In this document: positions 18,259 to 26,066 of the stretch, one piece after another
Position numbering within the stretch: position 1 is the first letter of the stretch
Layout: each line of letters begins with the position of its first letter
Origin: Candidatus Carbonibacillus altaicus
Lineage (GTDB): Bacteria > Bacillota > Bacilli > Thermicanales > DSM-22653
Length of the DNA stretch: 64,000 bases
NCBI GenBank assembly: GCA_003050645.1
Contig: PEBX01000004.1
Span: 1 to 64,000, forward strand
Direction of reading: 5' to 3'
Notes under the pieces: generated by a model
The model's database searches: none
The model's input: the letters and a program-made list of their open reading frames with translations, nothing else
What the model was told of the DNA's origin: nothing
Translations under genes and position numbers: made by a program

Positions 18259-19173
18259 CGTCCGCAGACTGGCCTGACCGAGTTCATACACCTGATCGGC
18301 AAATGTCAAAAGTTCGGGATCATGCGTCGTCATGATGATCGTCGAACCGTGCGTCTCTTGAAAGCGGCGAAGTCTTTCCATCAGCCGAATCGAACGCGTA
18401 TGATCGAGCTCGGCCGTCGGTTCATCGGCGAACATATAGGCCGGATGGTGTACGAGCGCGCGGGCCAGCGCTATGCGCTGCTCCTCACCCCCGGAAAGCT
18501 CGGTTGGCAGGTGATGGGCACGTCGTTCCATCTCTACCATCGCCAGGACGGCCTTCACCCGTGCTTCCCATTCCCGAGCCGGAACCCGCGCCAGCTTCAG
18601 TGTGAGAACGATATTTTCATAAGCGGTCATCGTCGGAACGAGCGGGTGAGCCTGAAACACTATGCCCATGTTGCGCCGGCGAAAGAGGGTCCTCTGTTTG
18701 TCGTCAAGCTTAAAGAGATGCACCTCACCGTAGCGTACTTCTCCGCTCGTCGGTGAAGAAAGACCGCTTAAAATGTTGAGCAGCGTCGTTTTCCCGGTGC
18801 CGGATTTTCCCCGCAACATGATGAGCGCGCCAGGCGGAATGGTAAACGATACATTTTCAAAAAGCTTAACGCGCCCCGCCGGTGAATCAAACATCTGAGT
18901 GAGATCCCGTACCACAATCGGCTGAACATCTTGCGGAGCATCTACCCGTTTGTCAGGTTGCCTATCAGGCTGCACTCCAGGCTGAACATCGGTTTGAACG
19001 TCTGGTAGGACATCGGTTTGAACACCGGATTGGACATCAGACTGAACGCCGGATTGGACATCAGACTGAACGCCGGATTGGACATCAGACTGAACGCCGG
19101 ATTGAACGCCGGATTGAACATGGGGCATCGATCGACCCATCCTTTGGTTTTTTAAATTATTCGTTTTTAGCAT
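18244..19173 (-). CDS. ABC transporter ATPase (MacB/LolD type) with repeat N-terminus
   Basis: 309 residues. Residues about 19-72 are a repeat of VQ-S/T-G/D units, followed by a complete ATPase: Walker A GKSGTGKT (122-129), signature LSGGEEQR, Walker B YMFADEPTAELD, H-loop TTHD. It is a different protein from the ATPase at 12380-13648, so the two may form a heterodimer on the two-unit permease. It is the first gene of the leftward block. Start choice is uncertain: ATG at 19171-19173 has a weak AAGG; ATG of MPHVQ (residue 16) lies 11 bases after AAGGA. Either choice keeps the repeat. Confidence 0.85.
   Translation of the reverse strand: MLKTNNLKNQRMGRSMPHVQSGVQSGVQSDVQSGVQSDVQSGVQSDVQSGVQTDVLPDVQTDVQPGVQPDRQPDKRVDAPQDVQPIVVRDLTQMFDSPAGRVKLFENVSFTIPPGALIMLRGKSGTGKTTLLNILSGLSSPTSGEVRYGEVHLFKLDDKQRTLFRRRNMGIVFQAHPLVPTMTAYENIVLTLKLARVPAREWEARVKAVLAMVEMERRAHHLPTELSGGEEQRIALARALVHHPAYMFADEPTAELDHTRSIRLMERLRRFQETHGSTIIMTTHDPELLTFADQVYELGQASLRTTVPS
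19021..19120. repeat. 24-bp tandem repeat in an ATPase gene
   Basis: About four near-identical copies of a 24-base unit (GACTGAACGCCGGATTGGAC with four more bases), degrading to 12-base half units up to about 18955. In frame on the minus strand it codes the eight-residue repeat SGVQSDVQ. Confidence 0.9.
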
Positions 19174-19462
19174 CTTTATTATAACCTTGTCTCCCAGTAT
19201 TGTACCATCGATCTTGTTAAATCCATGTTAACAAACTTCTCATCGACAGATTCATACCTCTCATCTCTCTTAACACCATACTAGACGTGACGGAACATAA
19301 AAAGTTGCAAGGAAATAGAAAAAAACTGTGCATAGAATTTAACTGTAGTTTTTCGTATGATATAGCTAAAAGATGTTTTGAACCTGAACGGTTCCGGTCG
19401 TCTGATTGGTCATATATATGAGGCTTGATGATCGGACGACGTTCTGTGAGGAGGCGCCCGTG
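19174..19462. other. Divergent intergenic region, ABC block versus LytTR gene
   Basis: 289 AT-rich bases between two divergent genes. On the minus strand TACAAT and TATAAT hexamers occur shortly before the ATPase gene, without clear -35 boxes. On the plus strand TTTAAC and TATAGC are 17 bases apart about 100 bases before the LytTR gene, a weak promoter candidate. No RNA gene seen. Confidence 0.4.
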
Positions 19463-20170
19463 ATGCAACGATCGATTCTCTCGCCAGATCTTCCCTCAAA
19501 AGCCACAAAGGCCTCAAAAGAACTATCTGCTTTGCCCCCAGCGCTGGTGATAGCCGATGAAAAACAATATTTGTATTACCGCAAAAGCCCTTTGATCGAC
19601 CTCGGTATTCGCCCGGGCGACCCCCTCAAACCTTTTTCTTTGTCTGATGTCGCCTTGCGCGAAGGTCGAGAAGTCATGGACGAACGCGATGCAGCCTTAT
19701 TTGGTGTGCCCTATGCGGGCTTTGCGACGCCCGTTGTGCATCCGACCTTCGGGAAAATGGCCGTCACACTCGTTTTCCCTAGCATCACCTTACATGTGGG
19801 ATACGGTGACCATCGACCGCCCTATGCGCACCCCTCCTCACCAGACCATCTGGCTATCTGGGATGGCCGCGCTTTCCGCCTGTGCCCTTTGCAATCGATC
19901 CTTTATCTAACGACAGAAGGTCGAAAAACAAAAGTCGTTGCAAAACGGCTCACTGGTTATCACCGCCAAAACTTATCAACGCTTCTTCAAACGCATCTCG
20001 ATCCAAAGCGCTTTGTGCGCGTGCATCGCAGCACCGTTGTTAACATCATGCATATCCATGCACTTCATCCTTATCCAAATGGTACCCTTTTAATTGAAAT
20101 GTCCGACGGCAGTCGTTTACAAAGCAGTCGGCAATATGCTCACGCCTTACGGACGCAATTTGATTTTTAA
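19463..20170 (+). CDS. LytTR-domain transcriptional regulator
   Basis: 235 residues from the ATG that follows GAGGAGG by eight bases. The C-terminal part (about 135-235: FRLCPLQSILYLTTEGRKTK, then RFVRVHRSTVVNI and LLIEMSDGSRLQSSR) is a LytTR DNA-binding domain. The N-terminal part (about 25-110) looks like a PAS-type sensor: ALVIADEKQYLYYR, a middle with ALFGVPYAGFATPVV and a closing strand MAVTLVFP; there is no receiver domain, so it is a one-component regulator whose signal is unknown. The CoA-transferase gene follows 121 bases downstream and is the obvious target. Confidence 0.8.
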   Translation: MQRSILSPDLPSKATKASKELSALPPALVIADEKQYLYYRKSPLIDLGIRPGDPLKPFSLSDVALREGREVMDERDAALFGVPYAGFATPVVHPTFGKMAVTLVFPSITLHVGYGDHRPPYAHPSSPDHLAIWDGRAFRLCPLQSILYLTTEGRKTKVVAKRLTGYHRQNLSTLLQTHLDPKRFVRVHRSTVVNIMHIHALHPYPNGTLLIEMSDGSRLQSSRQYAHALRTQFDF

Positions 20171-20291
20171 AACCGTCCGTTCAGTACACAAAAAAATCGT
20201 TTCATGATCATTTTTTTCCCATTCGTACCAAAACGATCGTCTAGTGTTTTTCCCTCTGTTATGCTTTTTAAAAAAACAGGAGGGATAAACC
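20171..20291 (+). promoter_or_regulatory. Possible operator/promoter before the CoA-transferase gene
   Basis: Holds an inverted repeat ATCGTTT (20196-20202) / AAACGAT (20231-20237), with arms 35 bases centre to centre, and A/T runs that phase with it. A TATGCT lies before the GGAGGG ribosome site but no good -35 box is found, which would fit a promoter needing an activator such as the LytTR protein. Inference only. Confidence 0.4.
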
Positions 20292-21800
20292 ATGATCATG
20301 GAACAAGAATTGAAAGCGCTTATACCTAAAAGTATTTTAAAGAGTCGAACGATGAGCGCCGCAGATGCTGCCGAATACATTCAAGATGGCATGACCATCG
20401 GGATGAGTGGGTTTACCCGCGCCGGTGAACCCAAAGCCGTGCCACTGGCTCTCAGTGCCCAGCGCAAAAATCAATCATTTAAAATAAATGTCATTACCGG
20501 TGCTTCACTTGGATCCGATATTGACCGCGTACTCGCCGAACATGATCTCATCTTCAAGCGTATACCCTATCAGGCCGACCCCGTCATGCGCGACAAGATT
20601 AATCGGCGAACGATCCACTATATCGATCAGCATCTTTCGCATACCGCCGAATGGATACGAGACGGTATTGTGCCACCGATCGATATCGCGATCATCGAAG
20701 CGTTAACCATTACTCCAGATGGTCTGATTATTCCCACGACATCAGTCGGCAACACGCCCGTGATAGCGACACACGCTGAAAAAATCATAGTTGAGATCAA
20801 TGCTGCACAACCCGGTGCACTCTATGGTCTGCACGATATTTACGAGCCGCAAAAAAGACCTGGCCGTGAACCGATACCCCTCATGCATCCGTATGACCGC
20901 ATTGGAACACTTGGTATCCAAGTCGATCCTAATAAAATCATGGCCGTGGTGTTTACCGATATGCTCGACTCTCCTTCACCCATTACCCCGCCCGATACAG
21001 CGACAGAACAGATGGCAGAGCATATTTTGAATTTTCTTCGCCATGAAGTTCGCACCGGACGGCTGGATCAACAGCTGGCGCCGCTTCAAGCGGGGATCGG
21101 TTCGATCGCCAACGCCGTTTTATATGGGCTAAAAGGTTCTGAATTTAGGGATCTCACTGTATACTCTGAAGTGCTTCAAGATGCCATGTTCGATCTCCTA
21201 GAAGCAGGAACGGTCTCTATTGCCTCGGCTTCGGCCATAACCCTCACTGAAGAAAAAATGAAAGAAGCCTGGCTCAAACTGGATCGATACCGTGAACGTC
21301 TGATCTTAAGACCGCAGGAGATATCGAACCATCCGGAGATCATCCGTCGTCTCGGCAACATATCGATCAATGCCGCCATGGAAATCGACCTCTATGGGAA
21401 TGTGAACTCCACGCATCAGTTCGGCACACACATGATGAACGGTATCGGTGGCTCCGGTGATTTTGCCAGAAATGCACGGATCAGTATCTTTGTCACAAAA
21501 TCAACGGCCAAGCACGGTAAGATCTCGCGTATCGTCCCTTTTGTCTCGCACGTCGATCACACCGAACATGACGTCGATGTCGTCGTCACGGAATACGGTT
21601 ATGCCGATTTGCGCGGTCTATCCCCGGGGGAGCGTGCCCGACGCATCATCGATCTCGCCCATCCCGATTATCGCGATGAGCTTCGGGCCTATGTATATGA
21701 AGCGGAATCTTCGCCCGGACATACACCGCATGTGCTTCATAAAGCCTTCGCCTGGTATGAACGATACGAAAAAAGCGGTTCGATGAAAGGAATAATATAA
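20292..21800 (+). CDS. Acetyl-CoA hydrolase/transferase family (succinyl-CoA:acetate type) CoA-transferase
   Basis: 502 residues of the class that moves CoA between carboxylic acids (Cat1/ScpC/AarC family). Visible: N-terminal GMTIGMSGFTRAGEPKAVP, the QAGIGSIANAVL motif near 265, YSEVLQDAMFDLLEAG with the probable catalytic glutamate, and NGIGGSGDFARNA in the C-terminal half. Length is normal for the family (about 500). Which acid pair it uses cannot be told. The start ATG has GGAGGG eight bases upstream; a strong terminator follows the stop, so it is a single-gene unit under the LytTR gene's probable control. Confidence 0.9.
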   Translation: MIMEQELKALIPKSILKSRTMSAADAAEYIQDGMTIGMSGFTRAGEPKAVPLALSAQRKNQSFKINVITGASLGSDIDRVLAEHDLIFKRIPYQADPVMRDKINRRTIHYIDQHLSHTAEWIRDGIVPPIDIAIIEALTITPDGLIIPTTSVGNTPVIATHAEKIIVEINAAQPGALYGLHDIYEPQKRPGREPIPLMHPYDRIGTLGIQVDPNKIMAVVFTDMLDSPSPITPPDTATEQMAEHILNFLRHEVRTGRLDQQLAPLQAGIGSIANAVLYGLKGSEFRDLTVYSEVLQDAMFDLLEAGTVSIASASAITLTEEKMKEAWLKLDRYRERLILRPQEISNHPEIIRRLGNISINAAMEIDLYGNVNSTHQFGTHMMNGIGGSGDFARNARISIFVTKSTAKHGKISRIVPFVSHVDHTEHDVDVVVTEYGYADLRGLSPGERARRIIDLAHPDYRDELRAYVYEAESSPGHTPHVLHKAFAWYERYEKSGSMKGII

Positions 21801-21812
21801 AACGAACAGTAT

Positions 21813-21845
21813 AAAGCCTGCTGTACGCACAGCAGGCTTTTATAT
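21813..21845 (+). terminator. Intrinsic terminator after the CoA-transferase
   Basis: AAGCCTGCTGT and ACAGCAGGCTT arms with a short loop, followed by TTTTATAT, 12 bases after the stop codon. Confidence 0.92.
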
Positions 21846-21924
21846 GCAGGTATCCGACTCGGCGGTCGTTTTCTCTCGACGGTCGTCTACAAGTCTACAA
21901 TTTATAAGTTGTATATCTGCAAGC

Positions 21925-21994
21925 CATATCGAATAAGAATCTCATATCAAACAAGGAGCTCATATCGAACAAGAATCTCATATCGATCAAGGAT
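21925..21994. repeat. 18-bp tandem repeat, intergenic
   Basis: Four copies of an 18-base unit beginning CATATCRAWMAAGRAKCT, just past the end of ribU. No coding frame uses it. Confidence 0.88.
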
Positions 21995-21999
21995 CGTAA

Positions 22000-22587
22000 T
22001 CAAAAAGCGCTCGACTCCATCGCCTCGTGCCGCATTTTAAACCAAGACTGCATCCGGAGGTAGATGAGCACAAAGACCGTCCCGACGAGCATCCCTTTGA
22101 CGATATTAAACGGAGCGATTCCCGTTATAACGAGGGGCAAGATTGCCTCCTGCTCGATCGGGTAATGAAGAAGTGCAATGTAGACGGGGAAAATCACGTA
22201 ATAGTTAGCGATCGCCATGAGCGCGGCCATCACCAGCGTGCCTGCCATGAGACCCGAGATAAGCGCGCGCACACTCCGCCTTTTCTGGTAAAAGAAAGAC
22301 ACGATGACGACGAACGTCGATCCGGCCAGAAAATTAGCGATGTGTCCGACTGGAATGCCCGTCTCACTTCCCTTAAAGAGGAAGTGAAGGGTATTTTTCA
22401 GCGCTTCCACACCGACGCCAGCCCAAGGCCCGTACAAGAGAGCCACGAAAAGAGCAGGCACTTCACTGAAGTCGACCTTGAGGAACGTGGGAAAAGCCGG
22501 CAAGGGAAAGTCAAAAAATTGCATGACAAACGCCAGCCCGCCCATCGTCGCCACGGTCACAAGACGCGTCGTACGACGTTTTTGCAC
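22000..22587 (-). CDS. ribU: Riboflavin ECF transporter substrate-binding (S) component
   Basis: 195-residue membrane protein that captures riboflavin for an energy-coupling-factor transporter shared with other vitamins. About five or six hydrophobic segments; the first contains the conserved AFVMQFFDFPLP, and KVDFSEVPALFVALLYGPWAG with GHIANFLAGS are typical of RibU. Translation starts at the GTG (22585-22587), seven bases after AGGAGA; the longer open frame upstream is only the riboswitch. The energising subunits are not in the window. Confidence 0.93.
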   Translation of the reverse strand: MQKRRTTRLVTVATMGGLAFVMQFFDFPLPAFPTFLKVDFSEVPALFVALLYGPWAGVGVEALKNTLHFLFKGSETGIPVGHIANFLAGSTFVVIVSFFYQKRRSVRALISGLMAGTLVMAALMAIANYYVIFPVYIALLHYPIEQEAILPLVITGIAPFNIVKGMLVGTVFVLIYLRMQSWFKMRHEAMESSAF

Positions 22588-22602
22588 AGCACAATCTCCT
22601 CT

Positions 22603-22731
22603 CCTTCTCCCATCCAGACTATACTGTCGGTTTCGGATTTGCACCGAATCCACCGCTTGCGCGGGTCGCGGACTCACGTCTCGTGGACGCTCACCGCCGG
22701 TCGGGAATTGCACCCTGCCCCGAAGGAAAGT
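22603..22731 (-). promoter_or_regulatory. FMN riboswitch (RFN element)
   Basis: On the minus strand the conserved blocks appear in order: CTTCGGGGCAGGGTG, AATTCCCGACCGGCGGTG, AGTCCGCGACCCGCG, GGATTCGGTGCAAATCCGAA, ACCGACAGTATAGTCTGGAT and GGGAGAAGG. It senses FMN and here lies 16 bases before the ribU start, next to the ribosome site, which fits control of translation as well as of termination. Confidence 0.96.
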
Positions 22732-22767
22732 TGGGCGATATGGGATATGATATTGGTTTACTCCTTT

Positions 22768-22796
22768 ATCATAGCGTAGATATTTGTATTTTGCAA
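22768..22796 (-). promoter_or_regulatory. Sigma-A promoter of the riboswitch-ribU unit
   Basis: Minus strand TTGCAA (22791-22796), 17-base spacer, TATGAT (22768-22773), about 30 bases before the riboswitch. Confidence 0.72.
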
Positions 22797-22984
22797 GGAT
22801 GTGCGGCTTGATTTGCGTGGGTCGAGCCTGCCCTTTGCACGCGATCCGTTCGGCGGAGGCTGCATTCGGCTTTCCGATCTCTTCCTGATCTTTTGCAAAC
22901 GATTTTCAGACGATATTCTGACGACGTTTTGACGACGTTCAGGTGCTATTCAAGGCAATATTTAGGTGATATTCTGATGACATG

Positions 22985-23674
22985 TCAGATGGCAAAGACG
23001 TGATCACCGATGCGTGCAATGATTTTGCGCGTCGTAATCCACTTGGACGCCGCCGTCTTAGGATTATAGAAGAAAAGCGCGCCACCGGTCGGGTCCCAGC
23101 CGCGAATCGCCGCATGGACCGCCTGATAAGCACTTTTAACAGGTTCCTTCCAGATCATTCCATTTTGCACAGATTCAAAGGCACCTTTTTCGAAAATAAT
23201 GCCTTCGATCGTCGAAGGAAAGAGCGGTGATTTTAGCCGGTTTAAAATGACGCTGGCCACGGCGACCTGTCCTTCAAACGGTTCACCCTGTGCTTCGGCG
23301 CTCACCACGCGCGCCAATAGGTCGATCTCGCGCGCCGTATACGTGTTCGCATACAGCGCCTGCCACGTTTTCGAACCGACGATCCCGTCGGGCTGGAGTC
23401 CGTAGCGTTTTTGAAAGGCAACAACCCCTTGAAGGGTCAGCCTACCGAAGATCCCATCTTGCGCTGCATGGTACAAACCGAGTTCATTCAAGCGGTACTG
23501 AAGATCATACACATATCCATCACGACTACCGACTTTTAAAAGCGGCGCTGCGTCACCTGTGCCCGAAGGCAGGAGGGAGAACGCGACCATGCTTAAAAGA
23601 GCGATGATGAAGATACGCTCAATACGCCCTTTGCCATAGCGACGTTCGCGCTCTCTTCCTGTACTTCGCGTCAT
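22985..23674 (-). CDS. sleB: Spore cortex-lytic enzyme, SleB family
   Basis: 229 residues: signal peptide (about 20-42), a peptidoglycan-binding domain (about 50-105, GYVYDLQYRLNELGLYHA to FQKRYGLQPDGIVG) and a hydrolase-2 type lytic transglycosylase domain (about 115-229) with the catalytic-glutamate motif RVVSAEAQGEPFEGQ and GALFFYNP. In spore formers it sits dormant in the spore and cleaves cortex muramic-lactam peptidoglycan at germination. It could also be a vegetative relative (CwlJ/SleB-like), but the two-domain layout favours SleB. A nested inverted repeat covers its leader (23676-23754). I see no ypeB after it. Confidence 0.88.
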   Translation of the reverse strand: MTRSTGRERERRYGKGRIERIFIIALLSMVAFSLLPSGTGDAAPLLKVGSRDGYVYDLQYRLNELGLYHAAQDGIFGRLTLQGVVAFQKRYGLQPDGIVGSKTWQALYANTYTAREIDLLARVVSAEAQGEPFEGQVAVASVILNRLKSPLFPSTIEGIIFEKGAFESVQNGMIWKEPVKSAYQAVHAAIRGWDPTGGALFFYNPKTAASKWITTRKIIARIGDHVFAI

Positions 23675-23675
23675 G

Positions 23676-23754
23676 CATCGTCCACCTTCCTCAATAATTT
23701 TATTCCCTCCAGTACATCATTCAGTATACTGGAGCGAACGGTGGGTGGACGATG
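23676..23754 (-). repeat. Nested inverted repeats over the sleB leader and ribosome site
   Basis: Outer arms CATCGTCCACC (23676-23686) and GGTGGACGATG (23744-23754) are a perfect 11-base match; inside, CTCCAGTA (23707-23714) and TACTGGAG (23727-23734) are a perfect 8-base match. On the minus strand the outer 3' arm ends one base before the start codon and touches the GAGGAAGG ribosome site, so the folded leader could hide it. Confidence 0.7.
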
Positions 23755-23780
23755 TAAGATATGGTAAAGCTCTCTAGCAA

Positions 23781-23821
23781 AGTCTATGACAAAATCTGTT
23801 CCATGAGCATGGTCATAGACT
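23781..23821. repeat. 10-bp perfect inverted repeat after the M32 gene
   Basis: AGTCTATGAC (23781-23790) and GTCATAGACT (23812-23821), 21-base loop, nine bases past the carboxypeptidase stop. No T-run follows on either strand; probably an mRNA-end hairpin. Confidence 0.6.
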
Positions 23822-23829
23822 AGCCTGGT

Positions 23830-25377
23830 TTAGAACCGGTATACGCGCGCCATCTTCTCTTCCAGATAATTAAGCAGCGGTTCGATGGAAAGCGGCGCAC
23901 CGCTCGCACGCTCAATGAGCGGTAGCGGATCGAGGAGCGAACCGTAACGATGAATATGCGACTTCATCCAGTGGAGCGGCCCTTCCCAGTCGCCGGACGA
24001 TAAGCGTTCTTCCAGATCGGGGATATCTTTACGTAGAGCGGCGTACAGCTGACTGGCATAAATGTTCCCAAGCGTATACGACGGAAAGTAGCCGAAAAGT
24101 CCGGAGCTCCAGTGCACATCCTGTAAAACGCCTTCGGCATCGGTCTTTGGCCGGATGCCGAGGTAAGCGTCCATCTTCTCCCGCCACAGCTCCGGCAGAT
24201 CGCGGACTTTGATCTCCCCGCTCATGAGACTTTTTTCCAGTTCGTAACGCAGCATAATGTGCAGGTTGTAAGTCACTTCATCGGCTTCCACACGAATGAG
24301 GGACGGACGGGAAGCATTGACGAGGCGGAACACTTCCTCCGCATCCAGTTTGCCGAACACATCCGGGAACGCTTCCTGATAAAGCGGCAGCACATATTGC
24401 CAGAAACCGTACGAACGCCCGATCACATTTTCAAAAAAGCGCGATTGTGACTCGTGCACGCCCATAGAGACAGGAGCCATGAGCCCCGGATACGGTTCGA
24501 GTTCAAGAGGTAAGTTTTGCTCGTACATGCCGTGCCCGGCTTCATGAACCGTGGAATACAGGCTGGAAAATGGATCAGTTGCAAAGTAACGGGTCGTGAT
24601 ACGCACATCCGTCGGGTGCAGGCCAACGGTGAAAGGATGAGCGCTTTTGTCCAGACGCCCCTTGTGGTAATCAAAGCCGAGTCGTTCGCTCACCGTTCGG
24701 GAAATCTTCTTCTGTTGAGCTTCTGGAAATGTTCCCCGAACGCGATTTAAATCCGGCTTGTGCGGCGAAGCTTCGATCTTTTTCATAAGCTGGATGAGTC
24801 CTTCGCGAAGCGCTGGAAAGAGCTGATCGATACGTTTTACGGTGAGTCCCGGTTCATAGTCATCGAGCAGGGCATCATACGGGTGTTCCTCATAACCTAA
24901 ATAATCGATGAACTCCCGCGACATGGCCACGATCTCTTCGAGAAGCGGCGCAAAACTCGAAAAATCATTCGCTTCGCGCGCCCTCCGCCAGACCGACTCA
25001 CCGCGGGCGGTCAAAGTGAAATAAGCGCGGTACCTTTCTTCCGGGATGTTCTTAATTTTTTTCAGATTACGGTCAAACAAGGCGACGCTCCGCGCCTCCC
25101 GCTCGCCGAGGTGCCCCGCCTCCGCGCCTTCCATAAGCGCCTCTACGGCCTCTTCAAGACGCGGATCGGTCATGAGGCGATGCGTCTCCCCGGCCAAAAA
25201 TCCCGCTGCTTCCGCGCGCTTTTCAAAAGCCCCATCCGGCATCATCGTCTGCATATCCCAGCCCGAAAGACTCCCGATCATGCTGTAATACTGTAACTTC
25301 GTCGCCGTCTGGGTGAGCTTCGTCCAATGTGTTTCATACGCCGCATCCACGGCAAATTCTTTTTTCTCTACGGTCAT
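23830..25377 (-). CDS. Carboxypeptidase, M32 family
   Basis: 515-residue cytoplasmic metallocarboxypeptidase (Taq carboxypeptidase type, usual length about 500). The zinc site is HEAGHGMYEQ near residue 275, preceded by STV; DVRITTRYF and the WSSGLFGYFPSYTLGN block are family hallmarks. It removes C-terminal residues from peptides with broad specificity. Its ATG overlaps the stop of the cyclase gene by four bases, so it is the last gene of a coupled zwf-cyclase-peptidase operon. Confidence 0.93.
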   Translation of the reverse strand: MTVEKKEFAVDAAYETHWTKLTQTATKLQYYSMIGSLSGWDMQTMMPDGAFEKRAEAAGFLAGETHRLMTDPRLEEAVEALMEGAEAGHLGEREARSVALFDRNLKKIKNIPEERYRAYFTLTARGESVWRRAREANDFSSFAPLLEEIVAMSREFIDYLGYEEHPYDALLDDYEPGLTVKRIDQLFPALREGLIQLMKKIEASPHKPDLNRVRGTFPEAQQKKISRTVSERLGFDYHKGRLDKSAHPFTVGLHPTDVRITTRYFATDPFSSLYSTVHEAGHGMYEQNLPLELEPYPGLMAPVSMGVHESQSRFFENVIGRSYGFWQYVLPLYQEAFPDVFGKLDAEEVFRLVNASRPSLIRVEADEVTYNLHIMLRYELEKSLMSGEIKVRDLPELWREKMDAYLGIRPKTDAEGVLQDVHWSSGLFGYFPSYTLGNIYASQLYAALRKDIPDLEERLSSGDWEGPLHWMKSHIHRYGSLLDPLPLIERASGAPLSIEPLLNYLEEKMARVYRF

Positions 25378-26066
25378 GAATGTTCATCCTCCTCAAAAAT
25401 ATTTTTCTCGAGCAAGTACGCGCGTGCCGGTCCCCCGTCAGCGCCTTGAATCTTAAGCGGGGCGAGAATGAGCGTATACGTTCCGGCGCTTACTTCATAC
25501 AAGTCGAGCCCTTCGGCGATTAAAATACCGCGCGCCATCAGCGTCTTATGCGTGGGATGACCACTCTGGTTTCGCTCGATCCCCAGCGCATCGATGCCTA
25601 CGCCGACGATCCCCGTCTCCGCCAGATAGGCGGCGCCGCTTTTGGCAAGATATATAAAATCAAAGTCAAAATCGCGCCGCACCCTGTGCCGGATACTGTT
25701 TTGCGTCTTCAACAGCACAAAACTCCCCGGCGCAAAAGGAGCGTGTCCTTTTAAATGCTTCTCTTCGATCCCTCCTTCTGTGACCTCAGTAAGATCGATA
25801 ACCTGGGCCGGGCGAATGAGCCGCTCGACGGGAATCGTCTCGATCGTCCCGCCCTCCGGCAGCATGTGCAGCGGGGCATCGAGGTGCGTCCCGGTGTGCG
25901 TATCGAGACACACACGCCCCTCATGCACAGATGAGGTTTTAAAATCCTGGGTGACCGTAAGCGACGGTCTTTTTTCTGGCTTATTCTTGTAGACGATCAT
26001 ATCCGGCGCGATGGTGAGACTGATGTCATATAGTTTCAGCTCTTCTTGATCCTTTTTCCCATTCAT
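25374..26066 (-). CDS. Cyclase / kynurenine formamidase-like protein
   Basis: 230 residues of the Cyclase (KynB-like) family of metal hydrolases. The signature HTGTHLDAPLHM supplies the metal ligands; the N-terminal YDISLTIAPDMIVYKNKPE and C-terminal HKTLMARGILIAEGLDL also fit. The substrate is unknown: relatives hydrolyse N-formylkynurenine or act on polyketides and isatin, and no tryptophan-breakdown genes are near. Start taken as the ATG at 26064-26066, with GGAGGG nine bases upstream and a four-base overlap with the zwf stop. Confidence 0.85.
   Translation of the reverse strand: MNGKKDQEELKLYDISLTIAPDMIVYKNKPEKRPSLTVTQDFKTSSVHEGRVCLDTHTGTHLDAPLHMLPEGGTIETIPVERLIRPAQVIDLTEVTEGGIEEKHLKGHAPFAPGSFVLLKTQNSIRHRVRRDFDFDFIYLAKSGAAYLAETGIVGVGIDALGIERNQSGHPTHKTLMARGILIAEGLDLYEVSAGTYTLILAPLKIQGADGGPARAYLLEKNIFEEDEHS

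Noticed and set aside
19463-20170. CO sensor RcoM (PAS plus LytTR)
   Set aside because: The C-terminal domain fits, but the N-terminal sequence does not resemble the RcoM haem-binding PAS as I remember it, and no CO dehydrogenase genes are present.
22588-22713. Longer N-terminus of RibU
   Set aside because: The extra codons are the conserved FMN riboswitch read as protein; the GTG at 22585-22587 has a ribosome site.
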